NCBI RefSeq assembly: GCF_002741985.1 | Contig: NZ_APHW01000022.1 | Coordinates: 248,001 to 312,000, forward strand | Reading direction: 5' to 3' | Source of the DNA: Vibrio rotiferianus CAIM 577 = LMG 21460 | GTDB lineage: Bacteria; Pseudomonadota; Gammaproteobacteria; Enterobacterales; Vibrionaceae | Length of the DNA stretch: 64,000 nt | In this document: positions 9,380 through 24,672 of the stretch, piece by piece | Layout of the letters: each line of letters starts with the position of its first letter | How positions within the stretch are numbered: the stretch's first letter is position 1 | Translations under genes and position numbers: made by a program | Notes under the pieces: model-generated | The model's input: only the letters and a program-made list of their open reading frames with translations | Database searches by the model: none | What the model was told of the DNA's origin: nothing

Positions 9380-9464
9380 AAAAATAAAATCACAGCTTGA
9401 AACAAATATAATTGGCACAATTGGAGTTAATTAGAAAGAAAAATACGACTTATGACACTTATAT

Positions 9465-9480
9465 GTATCAACGTTTACAC
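9465..9480 (-). promoter_or_regulatory. Second GalR-type operator
   Basis: On the minus strand this reads GTGTAAACGTTGATAC: a perfect left half-site and a degenerate right half. Centre-to-centre distance to the first operator is 101 bp. The E. coli pair is 114 bp apart and acts by DNA looping. Confidence 0.55.
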
Positions 9481-9685
9481 TCTTAAGAAAAGGCGCGGTG
9501 ATTCACGCATACAAGAAAGCTGGTTTGCCACAATCGATCCCTGACATTGCTCTTACAAAACGAGAGATAAAGCCCGCTACAGTAGCCCCGCCTCAAATGT
9601 AACCATTTGTAACAGGGCTTATTCCACAGTCTTTTCCCTCTCTTTGGGCAAACAGAAAACTGAAACCGCATCAAAAGAGCTATTC

Positions 9686-11583
9686 ATGTTACGTAAGCGA
9701 AACGAATTTCGAGATCATACCCAGGAAGTGAGGTTGTTTAAGAACCGTGCCATCGTCGCCTTTATTGGCATGGTCATTTTATTAGGAGGCTGGTCGCCAA
9801 CCTATACAACTTGCAGGTTAATCACTTTAAAGACTACCAAACCCGCTCTAACGATAACCGAATCAAGATACTGCCTATTGCGCCTACTCGCGGCCTCATC
9901 TACGACCGAAATGGCGTATTGCTTGCGGAAAACCGCCCCATTTACAATCTTGATATGGTTCCCGAACAAGCAGGCGATCCGGATGCACTGATTGAAAATT
10001 TGCGTCATTACATCGATATCACACCGGAACAAGTCAAATCTTTTAAAAAGCGCTATAAACATACTCGCCGTTTTCGCTCTGTTACGATCATGAATGAGCT
10101 TAATGAAAAACAAGTAGCGCGCTTTTCAGTCCACCAATTTGAGTTTGATGGCGTCTTTGTCTCCGCCGATCTCAAGCGCTTCTACCCTTATGGTGCAGAG
10201 TTAACGCATGTATTGGGCTACGTTTCTCATATCAATGATCGAGACTTACGCCGCCTTGATGAAGAAGGCAAATTACAGAACTACCAAGCAACACAAAACA
10301 TCGGAAAGCTAGGCGTAGAACGTTACTACGAAGACACTCTACACGGCACCAAAGGCTACGAAGAAGTCGAAGTAAATAGCCGAGGCCGAGTGATCCGTAC
10401 CATCCAATATGTGCCGCCTATTCCAGGCAAAGACATAGTGTTGAACCTAGATATTGAGTTGCAAGAGTATGTCTATAAAGAGCTAGACCATCGTCAAGGC
10501 AGCGCAGTCGTACTCGACCCAAGTGACAACAGCGTACTCGCTATGGCATCTAGCCCAAGCTACGATCCGAATCCATTTGTGAACGGTATTTCCAGCAAAG
10601 CCTACAGCGCTCTGTTGAACGATCCAGCTCACCCTTTGGTTAACCGCACTACATTGGGCGTTTACCCACCCGCTTCAACCGTAAAACCTTTTATGGCAGT
10701 GGCTGGGCTCGAAGAGCACGTAATCACACCAAATACCGTACGTAACGATCATGGCACTTGGCGCATTCCTGGCTCGAAACCTAACTCAAAAGCATGGCGA
10801 GATTGGAAGCGCTGGGGCCACGGGGATGTTGACGTCACCAAAGCCATTGAGGAATCGGTTGATTCGTTCTTCTATCAAACCGCTTTTGACCTTGGTATTG
10901 ACCGAATTTCTGCATGGATGAACCAATTTGGTTTTGGTTTGCCTACGGGTATCGATATTTACGAAGAAAGTAGCGCCAACATGCCAACTCGAGAGTGGAA
11001 AATAGCACGCCACCGCACACCTTGGTATCAAGGTGATACAGTGCCTATCGGCATTGGACAAGGTTATTGGACAGCAACACCAATGCAAATTGCAAAAGCG
11101 ACTTCCTTCCTCATTAACCATGGAGAAATGAAAGCCCCGCATTTACTCAAAGCCGTGATTGAGCACGGTGAAAGCTTTGAAAACCAAGTCAAGGTCACGC
11201 CAAAAGACTTACCTCCTATCGAAGGTGTCCCCGATGAGTATTGGGATATTCCAATTAACGCGATGCGCTTAGTAAACAATGGGGCTCATGGCTCAGGTCG
11301 CCGCGCATTCAAAGGAGCGGAATACAGCAGTGGTGGTAAATCGGGTACCGCACAGGTGTTTGGCCTGCGCAAAGACGAAGTCTACAACTCGAAAAAGCTC
11401 GCGAACCACCTGCTTGACCATGCGTTGTTCACTGCGTTTGCACCGTACGACCATCCGAAATACGTGGCGACTGTCGTCATTGAGCACGGTAACGGTGGTT
11501 CAAAAGTAGGTGCTCCGTTCATTCGTCATGTATTTGATCACCTACTGGTCGAGCCAGATAAAACCAAAGGTAAAAAGTCTTAG
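9686..11583 (+). pseudogene. mrdA: Penicillin-binding protein 2 paralogue (frameshifted near the N-terminus)
   Basis: PBP2 is the transpeptidase of the rod system, anchored in the inner membrane by one N-terminal helix. The class B motifs are intact: STVKP (active-site Ser), SVD, and KSGTAQVF. The N-terminus starts at ATG 9686 (MLRKRNEFRDHTQEVRLFKN, then a membrane helix to MVILLGG). The frame is then lost at GGAGG (9785-9789), and the rest (VANLYNLQVNHFKDYQTRSN onward) is one base out. One added base gives ILLGGLVANLYNLQV and 632 aa; E. coli PBP2 has 633. The gene is not in a rodA-dacA-rlpA cluster, so it is a stand-alone copy or paralogue between galE and ebgR. A single-base sequencing error or a real null mutation would look the same. 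Confidence 0.85.
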
Positions 11584-11633
11584 GTTTAACCTTATCGCCT
11601 TGCCGCTTATGTTAAGTGGCAATAATAAACAAT

Positions 11634-11674
11634 AAAGTCCGACCGGAGTGTCCTAGCCGCTCGGGCTTTTGTTT
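11634..11674 (+). terminator. Terminator downstream of the mrdA paralogue
   Basis: AAAGTCCGA (11634-11642) pairs with TCGGGCTTT (11661-11669, one G-U pair), followed by T-rich sequence. A separate hairpin, TTGCCGCTTA/TAAGTGGCAA (11600-11622), precedes it without a T-run. Confidence 0.7.
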
Positions 11675-11700
11675 GCTTAAAACTCATCTTCTCGCAGTAA

Positions 11701-12813
<1,113 letters not shown>

Positions 12814-12837
12814 TTCCCTTCACATTATTAAATTTAT

Positions 12838-12866
12838 AAAGCACTGAATATTCAGTGCTTTTTTGT
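12838..12866 (+). terminator. ebgR terminator
   Basis: A perfect stem, AAAGCACTGAA/TTCAGTGCTTT, with a 2-nt tip is followed by TTTTTT. Confidence 0.9.
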
Positions 12867-12989
12867 TATCCCCTCTTTAAATCTAGCTATTTTTTATCCA
12901 CTTTACCTAAGAAATCGACTTGGGATGCCATTCCTTTATCCTGATCACATCTTGTTCAATGATCGCTCGATAAAACGTGACCAAGTTAA

Positions 12990-13005
12990 AGTTAAACGTT
13001 TTCAC
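12990..13005 (+). promoter_or_regulatory. Possible GalR/LacI-type half-site upstream of ebgA
   Basis: AGTTAAACGTTTTCAC matches the AACG core and the CAC end of the GalR consensus but not the first three bases. It lies just upstream of the 19-bp palindrome. If real, ebgA would respond to both regulators. Confidence 0.3.
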
Positions 13006-13014
13006 TAATTTATT

Positions 13015-13033
13015 TTAGTAAAACTTTTACTAA
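13015..13033 (+). promoter_or_regulatory. Candidate EbgR operator (perfect palindrome) before ebgA
   Basis: TTAGTAAAACTTTTACTAA is a perfect inverted repeat with 9-bp arms around a central C, 124 bp upstream of the ebgA start. The same half-site occurs upstream of ebgR (11725-11734), and a one-base-shorter variant lies between ygjH and galR. Confidence 0.65.
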
Positions 13034-13138
13034 TATCTTTTCCCAGATAATTCATCACTCTTTTTCAAATGACATCGGCTGCATTTCTTTTGGATAGCTT
13101 CAAGCATTGGACTCCTCCTTTGCCTGCTACCAAACTAA

Positions 13139-16708
<3,570 letters not shown>

Positions 16709-16726
16709 CAAAAGCAAAGAACAAGA

Positions 16727-16759
16727 GAAGGGCTGCGCTCACAGCAATGCAAGCCCTTC
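16727..16759 (+). terminator. Hairpin between ebgC and ygjI (possible attenuator)
   Basis: GAAGGGCT (16727-16734) pairs with AGCCCTTC (16752-16759), with TGC/GCA continuing the stem after a mismatch. No T-run follows, so it more likely stabilises ebgAC mRNA or attenuates ygjI than ends transcription. Confidence 0.45.
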
Positions 16760-16794
16760 CTCCCTACAATTCCAACGTGATTCATCGGAGATAG

Positions 16795-18231
<1,437 letters not shown>

Positions 18232-18277
18232 GCCTTACACATAACGCTTGATAGCACCTGACCACATTCGTCAGACC

Positions 18278-18303
18278 AAGGGCACCCATCGGTGCCCTTT
18301 TTT
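18278..18303 (+). terminator. ygjI terminator
   Basis: A perfect 9-bp stem, AAGGGCACC/GGTGCCCTT, with loop CATC is followed by a run of T. Confidence 0.92.
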
Positions 18304-18331
18304 ATACCCAAGTAACCTCGAAATGCTAGGT

Positions 18332-19258
18332 TCAGCGAGAGTGCGTTGAAGTAACGATATCTGCCACCAGCTGACGTAGCCACATCCCTTTGTCTTCATT
18401 GTTACGACTGGTGTGCCACAGCATAGCAATATCAAAATCGGCAACCGCAATCGGCGGCTGCACAGACACTAAACCATCTGAAAACCCTTCTGCTGATGCC
18501 ATTTTTTCCGGCACAATGGCAATCAAATTACGTTGTTTAAGCAGATTGCGGATCGTCAAGAAGTTACGAGAAGCCACTGTTACCTTGCGGCTTAAACCAT
18601 GTTCCGCGAGTTTTTTGTCTACCTGGGTACTTAAACTGCCATCCGGGCTCACCAAGGCTTGTTCAATATTGGCAAATGCTTCAATCGATAATTCAGTCTC
18701 ACCGTTTAAAACCTGCTTATCGCATAGGCACACATGCTTTTCAGTGTAGAGATATTGGCTATCAAAGTTGTCATCGAGTACGGGCATGCTACCAAGAATG
18801 ACATCGAGCTTGTCGTGTTCAGTAATGGCGACATAGTTGCTACGGTTAACATTGATAAAGCTGATTTGCGCTTCTGGCGCGCGCTTGCGGATGTCATCAT
18901 AAAGCAGAGGTGCGAAGATGAACTCAGCGTAATCAGTAAGACCAATGCGACACACGCCAGTGTAGTTTTCTGGCTGAAACTCGGACTTAGTCAGCAAGTC
19001 TTTGGCAATGGAATCCAATAAATGATGCACTGTTGGCGCGATATGATGCGCGTGCTCAGTCGGATCCATTTTATGTCCTTTACGCTCAAACAGAGGGTCA
19101 TCAAACAGCACACGTAAACGCGACAAGCTATGGCTCATGGCGGACTGGCTGACAAAACTCTTCTCGGCAGCCAAACTCACACTGCGATAGCGATACAGAT
19201 AAGAGAAGGTCACCAACAGATTCAAATCGATGTTACGCCACTGAATATCATCTTTCAC
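18332..19258 (-). CDS. LysR-family transcriptional regulator divergent from chrA
   Basis: This 308-aa regulator has an N-terminal winged helix (SLAAEKSFVSQSAMSHSLSR, about residues 28-47) and a C-terminal LysR substrate-binding domain (ENYTGVCRIGLTDYAEF). The sequence style is closest to the NodD/LeuO-like branch (IDLNLLVTF at the N-terminus). It is divergently transcribed from the chromate transporter 112 bp away, with a 7-bp inverted repeat of LysR-box type in between, so it probably controls chrA and itself. The inducer is unknown. Confidence 0.85.
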   Translation of the reverse strand: MKDDIQWRNIDLNLLVTFSYLYRYRSVSLAAEKSFVSQSAMSHSLSRLRVLFDDPLFERKGHKMDPTEHAHHIAPTVHHLLDSIAKDLLTKSEFQPENYTGVCRIGLTDYAEFIFAPLLYDDIRKRAPEAQISFINVNRSNYVAITEHDKLDVILGSMPVLDDNFDSQYLYTEKHVCLCDKQVLNGETELSIEAFANIEQALVSPDGSLSTQVDKKLAEHGLSRKVTVASRNFLTIRNLLKQRNLIAIVPEKMASAEGFSDGLVSVQPPIAVADFDIAMLWHTSRNNEDKGMWLRQLVADIVTSTHSR

Positions 19259-19273
19259 AAATCACCCAATCCC

Positions 19274-19293
19274 ATTTCATTCATAGATGAAAT
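19274..19293. promoter_or_regulatory. Candidate LysR operator between regulator and chrA
   Basis: ATTTCAT-TCATAG-ATGAAAT is a perfect 7-bp inverted repeat with a 6-bp centre and contains T-N11-A. A further half-site, ATTTCAT, lies at about 19324-19330 on the chrA side. Confidence 0.45.
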
Positions 19294-19370
19294 TAAAACT
19301 ATTAATTTGAGTCATCTTAGTACATTTCATACAGTAACTGGAGTGTTATTGGAGATTTGACAGGCTCAAT

Positions 19371-20510
19371 ATGTTTACCATTTTTAAAACCTTTTTTTGG
19401 CTTGGTTGGATCAGTTTCGGTGGTCCTGCTGCACACATCGGTTACTTCCGCCAAACTTTCGTAGAAAAACTCAAGTGGATTGATGATAGCGAATACGCAC
19501 AAATCGTAGCATTGAGCCAATTTTTACCTGGACCGGGGTCAAGCCAAGTTGGCTTTGCCTTGGGTTACAAACGCGGAGGTCTGGGCGGCGCTTGTATGGC
19601 GTTTCTTGGATTCACACTGCCTTCGGTGATCATCATGTTGGCACTTGCGATGGTGAGCAGCCAAATCACGGATACTGCACTGTTCCAAAACATCGTACAC
19701 GGCTTGAAGTTACTGGCTGTTGTGGTGGTCGCTGATGCGACATGGGGAATGTACAAAAACTTCTGCCAAAGCAAACTAACAGCAGGATTGTGTGTAGCAA
19801 CCGCAATAGCGCTATTGGTTGCACCTAGCATCATGACACAAATGTTGGTCTTAATCGTGGCAGGTTTGATTGGTACTCAATATCTAAAGAAAAAATCGAC
19901 CACACCAGCAGAGCCGTTTAAACCGACTGTCGCTCCACTCGCCCTGTTTGCCGTACTTATCGTTGGCTTACCATTGGTGGCTCATACGCTACCGATGCTA
20001 GGGTTATTTAGCGACTTCTTTCAAGCAGGCAGTTTAGTGTTTGGTGGTGGTCACGTGGTTCTTCCGTTGCTGCAAAACATCGTTGGCGATCAGCTCAGCC
20101 AAGATGCTTTCCTAACGGGCTACGCAGCAGCGCAAGCTGTACCTGGACCGATGTTTACTTTCGCAACTTACATTGGCTATGAGCTATCGGATACTCCAAT
20201 TTTAGGGGCACTAGTTGCAACACTGGGTGTCTTCCTTCCGGGCTTTTTGCTGTTACTCGGCGTGCTGAAAAACTGGCAAGCTCTAGCTGGCAAACCTACG
20301 GTATCTGGCGCAATTAATGGCGTGAATGCCTCAGTAGTTGGTTTACTCTTGGCGGCACTCTACCAACCAGTATTCACTAGTGCTGTGATTGCTCCGATTG
20401 ATATCGCATTAGTCATTGCCGGTTTCTACCTACATAAAAAGCTCAATCTATCTGTACTTTGGATGATCGTATTCTTTGTCGCAGCAGGCTGCGTGACTGG
20501 TATGATTTAA
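19371..20510 (+). CDS. chrA: Chromate transporter ChrA
   Basis: ChrA exports chromate across the inner membrane. The 379-aa protein is a two-domain CHR transporter. The N-half carries FGGPAAHIGYFR and PGPGSSQVGFALGY. The C-half carries the repeated counterparts FGGGHVVLPLL and PGPMFTFATYIGY. About ten hydrophobic helices are visible. A LysR regulator is divergent from it. In marine vibrios the natural substrate may be another oxyanion, since CHR proteins are widespread without chromate exposure. Confidence 0.88.
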   Translation: MFTIFKTFFWLGWISFGGPAAHIGYFRQTFVEKLKWIDDSEYAQIVALSQFLPGPGSSQVGFALGYKRGGLGGACMAFLGFTLPSVIIMLALAMVSSQITDTALFQNIVHGLKLLAVVVVADATWGMYKNFCQSKLTAGLCVATAIALLVAPSIMTQMLVLIVAGLIGTQYLKKKSTTPAEPFKPTVAPLALFAVLIVGLPLVAHTLPMLGLFSDFFQAGSLVFGGGHVVLPLLQNIVGDQLSQDAFLTGYAAAQAVPGPMFTFATYIGYELSDTPILGALVATLGVFLPGFLLLLGVLKNWQALAGKPTVSGAINGVNASVVGLLLAALYQPVFTSAVIAPIDIALVIAGFYLHKKLNLSVLWMIVFFVAAGCVTGMI

Positions 20511-20520
20511 AATTCAAACT

Positions 20521-20553
20521 AAAAAGCGCACCATCCGAATAGCTTGGTGCGCT
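20521..20553 (-). terminator. Terminator at the 3' end of the Tad operon
   Basis: AGCGCACCA (20525-20533) pairs with TGGTGCGCT (20545-20553). Read on the minus strand the stem is followed by TTTTT. It also lies 14 nt after the chrA stop and may serve both genes. Confidence 0.75.
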
Positions 20554-20579
20554 GCTTGAGGGGCAAAAAACAGTCCTCC

Positions 20580-21684
20580 CTACACCGTATCCATTGCCAC
20601 TTCTTGGGTTTTACTTTTTACACCGACTTTCCCAACCACAAATTGCGCCACTTTCCAAATCACCACAGTAACAACTAAAGCGACATAACCGTCTACCGCG
20701 TAATGCCAAGCAAGGTGTACGGAAGCAATCATAATGATGATCGCAAAACACCAAAGTAAGATTCCCACCTTTTTGTTGATTTGATACCCCCCCCAGCGCC
20801 AGCAAAACGGAAGAAGCGACATGCATACTAGGCATAGCCGATATTCCCGCACCTATGTCAGTGCTCCGAGAGGAGTATGACTGCCATAAATACTCTTGAA
20901 GCTGTGACGTTTCACCGCCGTATATTTGCAATAACCAGAAAGAATCAACTTGATTAGACAGTCGCTCCATTAAAGGTAAGTACATGGTCTTATCCGGATA
21001 CAGTAAGTGCATAAAGCATGGTCCGGCTGAACTCATTGCTACTGCTAAAATGCCCCCAACAAAAAACCAAGTCATAAAAAATGAAAGCAGGTAGGATTGT
21101 CGATTGTACTCATTCTTGCAATACCACATGAAGTACAAGAAGCTACCCCAAATCAGCAAAAACCAAAGGTTGTAAGCGAAGTTAAAAAACATCGTCCAGT
21201 ATGGACTAGCAAACAGCTCATGGGTTAATACCCAAGGCGATATGCCTCCGTGAAGAAAAAGATCCCATTGATAGAACAGTTCATCAAATCTAAAAGCATG
21301 AATATCAGGGATGATCTGCTTAAGATAGGTATAGTTTGCTAAACAGATATTGAGCAACATCACCCTTGATATAAAGACAACAACTTTACTCGCCGGAGAT
21401 AACATCCCTTTCAAGGTAATATAATAAGAATAGAATAATCGCTCTTCTTTCTTTATCAGCATTTTGAAGTAGAAAAAGAAACTCCAAGAAAAGAATAAAG
21501 CTTTCAAGCAGATAGACAGTCGACCCAAGTAATCACTGAACTGATATTGATAAACGACTTGGTCTTGATAGATGCTATAAACCACATAAGTCACTAAGCA
21601 AGTCAGCAAAACAAAATAATAAAGGAGCTTATCTTTAATAAGCTCTTCAGCAACTTCATTCAAAGAACTTACTAAGATCCGCAT
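20580..21684 (-). pseudogene. PAP2-superfamily membrane phosphatase/phosphotransferase (frameshifted at G8)
   Basis: This polytopic membrane protein is the last gene of the Tad operon, 34 nt after tadD. It carries PAP2 motif 2 (SAMPSMHVASS) and, after the frame break, motif 3 (SVHLAWHYAVDGYVALV, with catalytic His and Asp). This is the pattern of the inositol-phosphotransferase/AUR1-like branch (PAP2_3). The break is a run of eight G at 20787-20794. Seven G would read LALGGYQINKK and restore a 367-aa protein. Without correction the product loses the catalytic H...D motif. Likely roles are lipid phosphate or undecaprenyl-phosphate turnover. A link to pilus assembly is inferred from position only. 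Confidence 0.75.
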
Positions 21685-21718
21685 AGCGACGCCCCTTTGG
21701 TTATCTCATTCGCAAACA

Positions 21719-22732
21719 TCAGAAAACAACCATTGATGTATCCGTTCCTTCACGAACCATAGCTAAAGCACGTTCTAAGTTTTTATTGGCCATTTCATAG
21801 TAAGAAGGGTTCTTATTGATCGCTTGTTGAAGGTAAGGAATAGCTTCATCTGGCTTGCCTTGTAGAATCAAGAAATAGCCCACATTATTGAGTGCTTCAG
21901 GCTCACTCATGTGTTTATTAAATATGCTTAACGCTTGACGTGGCTGGCCTTTTGCAAGTGATATTAGACCTAAATTATTGATTGCGCGCTCATTTGACGG
22001 ACTAACACTCAATGCAGCACTAGTGAAATGTGTTGCTCTGAAATAATCTTCAATCATGTAGTACGAGTAACCAAGACTAACCAGCGCGTTAACGTTTCGG
22101 TTATCTATTTCGACCGCTTTTCGAAGCAGTGCTTGGGCTGTTTCGTGATTTCCTTTGACATCAGCTAACACGCCAAGCCCTACGTATGAATCACTTGGCG
22201 AAGATTCATCAAAACGCAAGCCTGCAACGGACTCTTTAGAAATCGTATCTTTGGTCAAATTAGGCTCTCCACCTAAGCGGATTTGGTCGGCATTAATGGC
22301 TCGCAAGTAATAGCTTTGTCCGACCTCCTTCTTTCCTTGCTTGGTATTTAGTTTTCCTAATTCGGCCAGAGAGCCAATATGATCAGGGTTTTCAGCCAGT
22401 GATGCTCTAAATGATCTATCGGCCAACTCATAGTTCTCTCTGACTAGATGGATTTTACCTACGGTATAAAGCGTCTTGTCTTTATGTTGAGCATTGGGGA
22501 AGGCAAGCGAACGTATGTACTCATAGAGTGCAAGGTCAATATTGTTATTGTTCAGGGCGGCATCACCTCGTTGAATAGCTTCCTCCTCTGTTGCCGGAGG
22601 TGCATCACTTGTTAAAGACTCTACGGGTTTTCCTGAATATAGGCTCTCATCAAAGTCCGAGCCATTTTGTTGAGAGGAGCATGCTGCAAGAAGTGTTACA
22701 GCCCCAATTAAAATTATTTTTCGAATATCCAT
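21719..22732 (-). CDS. tadD: Tad pilus assembly lipoprotein TadD (TPR)
   Basis: TadD is an outer-membrane-directed TPR lipoprotein needed for secretin assembly in Tad systems. The 337-aa protein starts with a lipoprotein signal (IGAVTLLAACSSQ, Cys18 in the LLAAC lipobox). It then contains several tetratricopeptide units, e.g. ALVSLGYSYYMIEDYFRATH and NLGLISLAKGQPRQALSIF. It sits directly after tadC. Confidence 0.88.
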   Translation of the reverse strand: MDIRKIILIGAVTLLAACSSQQNGSDFDESLYSGKPVESLTSDAPPATEEEAIQRGDAALNNNNIDLALYEYIRSLAFPNAQHKDKTLYTVGKIHLVRENYELADRSFRASLAENPDHIGSLAELGKLNTKQGKKEVGQSYYLRAINADQIRLGGEPNLTKDTISKESVAGLRFDESSPSDSYVGLGVLADVKGNHETAQALLRKAVEIDNRNVNALVSLGYSYYMIEDYFRATHFTSAALSVSPSNERAINNLGLISLAKGQPRQALSIFNKHMSEPEALNNVGYFLILQGKPDEAIPYLQQAINKNPSYYEMANKNLERALAMVREGTDTSMVVF

Positions 22733-22747
22733 ATCCCCTATCCCTCT

Positions 22748-23692
22748 TTATAAAAAGGCTTCGGCAAGAATAATTAATGCCGGTCCGACTGCGACAATAA
22801 AGAAACAAGGCCAAATACACAGCACCATTGGAAACATCATTTTTACTGGTATCTTTGCGGCCATCTCTTCTAATGCTTGCTGACGCTTATCCCGATAATC
22901 TTCTGTATACTCGCGTAAAGAGTCGACTAAGCTACCACCAATTCGGGATGCATGGCTGAGCATGCTTACAAGCCCCATGATTTCCTCAACACCCGTTCTT
23001 ACCACGAGTTCTCGTAGAGCTTCTGGCATCGGTTTACCTGCTTGGATCTTCACACAAACAGTATCAAGCTCATCGGCCAATTCTGGGTGAGAGATGGCTA
23101 GCTCGTTGGCTACTCGCCTTAATGCAGCATTAAAGCCCAATCCGGATTCGGTACACACCACCAACAAATCCAACATATCAGCAATACCAGCGCGGATATT
23201 TTCTTGGCGTTTCTTCACCATCTGTCTTAATGCAATATCTGGAGCAAAAAGCCCTATCGCGACGGCCAAAATCATGTAGGTATAGAGACGCCCTGTATTA
23301 GGGAAAACAATGTAAATAAACATGGCGACCAAAAGGCCGATAATAGTGGTAACGGATTTAATAGCGTAAAACAGTGATAGCGCGTTACGTTGATGAAACC
23401 CTGCATGCATCAGTTTATCTTTGGTCGTTTCTCGTTCCTTTTCACTACTCGGTGAAGTAAGAGGCGCTAAAGATTCCAATGTATCCATCATTCTTGCATT
23501 TGCTTGTGAGCGTCCTTGAGGCTCTCCAGATAGCTCCGCTAATTTTCTTTTAATTGGAGAGTTCACTCCCATAAGCAAAGAGCCAATCGTCAGAACAACC
23601 AAAATCGTTGCAATCATGATGAATGCCATGATGAGGATCTCTTGATCGATATTGATTTGAGCCAGCCAATCTCTTAATTGTTGTTCATTCAT
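22748..23692 (-). CDS. tadC: Tad inner-membrane platform protein TadC
   Basis: TadC is one of two GspF-like platform proteins that couple the TadA ATPase to pilin extrusion. It has about 314 aa, with one N-terminal helix, a T2SSF domain (DMLDLLVVCTESGLGFNAALRR, EIMGLVSMLSHASRIGGSL) and C-terminal helices ending in a hydrophobic stretch (VLCIWPCFFIVAVGPALIIL). The start at 23692 (MNEQQLRDW) is preferred to an upstream ATG at 23728, because it lies 2 nt after the tadB stop behind GAGGGTG. Confidence 0.9.
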   Translation of the reverse strand: MNEQQLRDWLAQINIDQEILIMAFIMIATILVVLTIGSLLMGVNSPIKRKLAELSGEPQGRSQANARMMDTLESLAPLTSPSSEKERETTKDKLMHAGFHQRNALSLFYAIKSVTTIIGLLVAMFIYIVFPNTGRLYTYMILAVAIGLFAPDIALRQMVKKRQENIRAGIADMLDLLVVCTESGLGFNAALRRVANELAISHPELADELDTVCVKIQAGKPMPEALRELVVRTGVEEIMGLVSMLSHASRIGGSLVDSLREYTEDYRDKRQQALEEMAAKIPVKMMFPMVLCIWPCFFIVAVGPALIILAEAFL

Positions 23693-23694
23693 AG

Positions 23695-24663
23695 CTACAC
23701 CCTCATACTGACTATTTTTCGAATCCAAAGGGTGCCAATAAATAGCGCGACCATCCCCATTCCAATCAGTTTCACGCCTGTCGGTGTGTTGTGGAGAGGA
23801 GCGATATAGTCAGGTTTTGAAATGGCAATAATGATGTACATTGCAAACGGAGCCAAAACTAGAATCCACGCAGACATCCTTGATTCTGCTGAAATAGTTT
23901 TGATCTTTCTGGTTAGCTTAAAGCGAGCTCGCAGAATACGAGAGAGCTTTTCAATGTTCTCAATTAAGTTACCGCCCGTCTCTTTCTGCATCATCACCGC
24001 GCTGGCAAAAGCCAACATAGAAATCGTAGGTGTTCTTTCAGTCAATTGCATAATGGCTAAACGCAAGTCGTAACCATAATTGAGTAGATTGAAGGTTTTA
24101 AGAAACTCAGGTCCGAGAGGTGCCGGCATTTCACGACCAACTTCCCCAAAAGCTTGGTTGATCGGTTGTCCCGCTTGCAATACGCGCTTAATAATATCTA
24201 GAGCTTCTGGTAGCTGCTCTTCAAACTTCATCAAGCGTTGATCGATTCGCTTTTGAACATATAAGTATTCACAAACCCAAATCAGAAACATAACAGCAAT
24301 GCAAAGGTACCAAGCCTGACCAAAAAACAGGAACAACAGCGCAACTGCCACTCCCCCAAGCAATGACGCTAATAGAAACTTACTGAATCCAACATTAATG
24401 CCCGCTAGCTCGAGTTTTCTTTTAAGGTTGTCAAAGATACCGATTTGAACCAATTGCTGTTCTAACGGGCTTAAGTCTTTGAGCGCATTTGCCCTCAACA
24501 AGTTGATGCTCTCTGCATCAACATTTTTCCGACTTTCTTTTATTCTTTTGAGCAGTTGCTTCTGCTTTACTTTTTTACCAGCCGAAGGAAGAATCAATGC
24601 CTGACTGATAAATACAACCGACAAAAACAGTAAGAAGAGAAAAATAGGACCTTGGTTTTCCAT
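23695..24663 (-). CDS. tadB: Tad inner-membrane platform protein TadB
   Basis: TadB is the partner platform protein of TadC. The 322-aa protein has an N-terminal helix (PIFLFLLFLSVVFISQALIL), two mid-protein helices, a T2SSF domain (QLPEALDIIKRVLQAGQPI, VMMQKETGGNLIENIEKL) and two C-terminal helices. It begins 9 nt after the tadA stop, consistent with one transcript. Confidence 0.92.
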   Translation of the reverse strand: MENQGPIFLFLLFLSVVFISQALILPSAGKKVKQKQLLKRIKESRKNVDAESINLLRANALKDLSPLEQQLVQIGIFDNLKRKLELAGINVGFSKFLLASLLGGVAVALLFLFFGQAWYLCIAVMFLIWVCEYLYVQKRIDQRLMKFEEQLPEALDIIKRVLQAGQPINQAFGEVGREMPAPLGPEFLKTFNLLNYGYDLRLAIMQLTERTPTISMLAFASAVMMQKETGGNLIENIEKLSRILRARFKLTRKIKTISAESRMSAWILVLAPFAMYIIIAISKPDYIAPLHNTPTGVKLIGMGMVALFIGTLWIRKIVSMRV

Positions 24664-24672
24664 ACTCCACTC

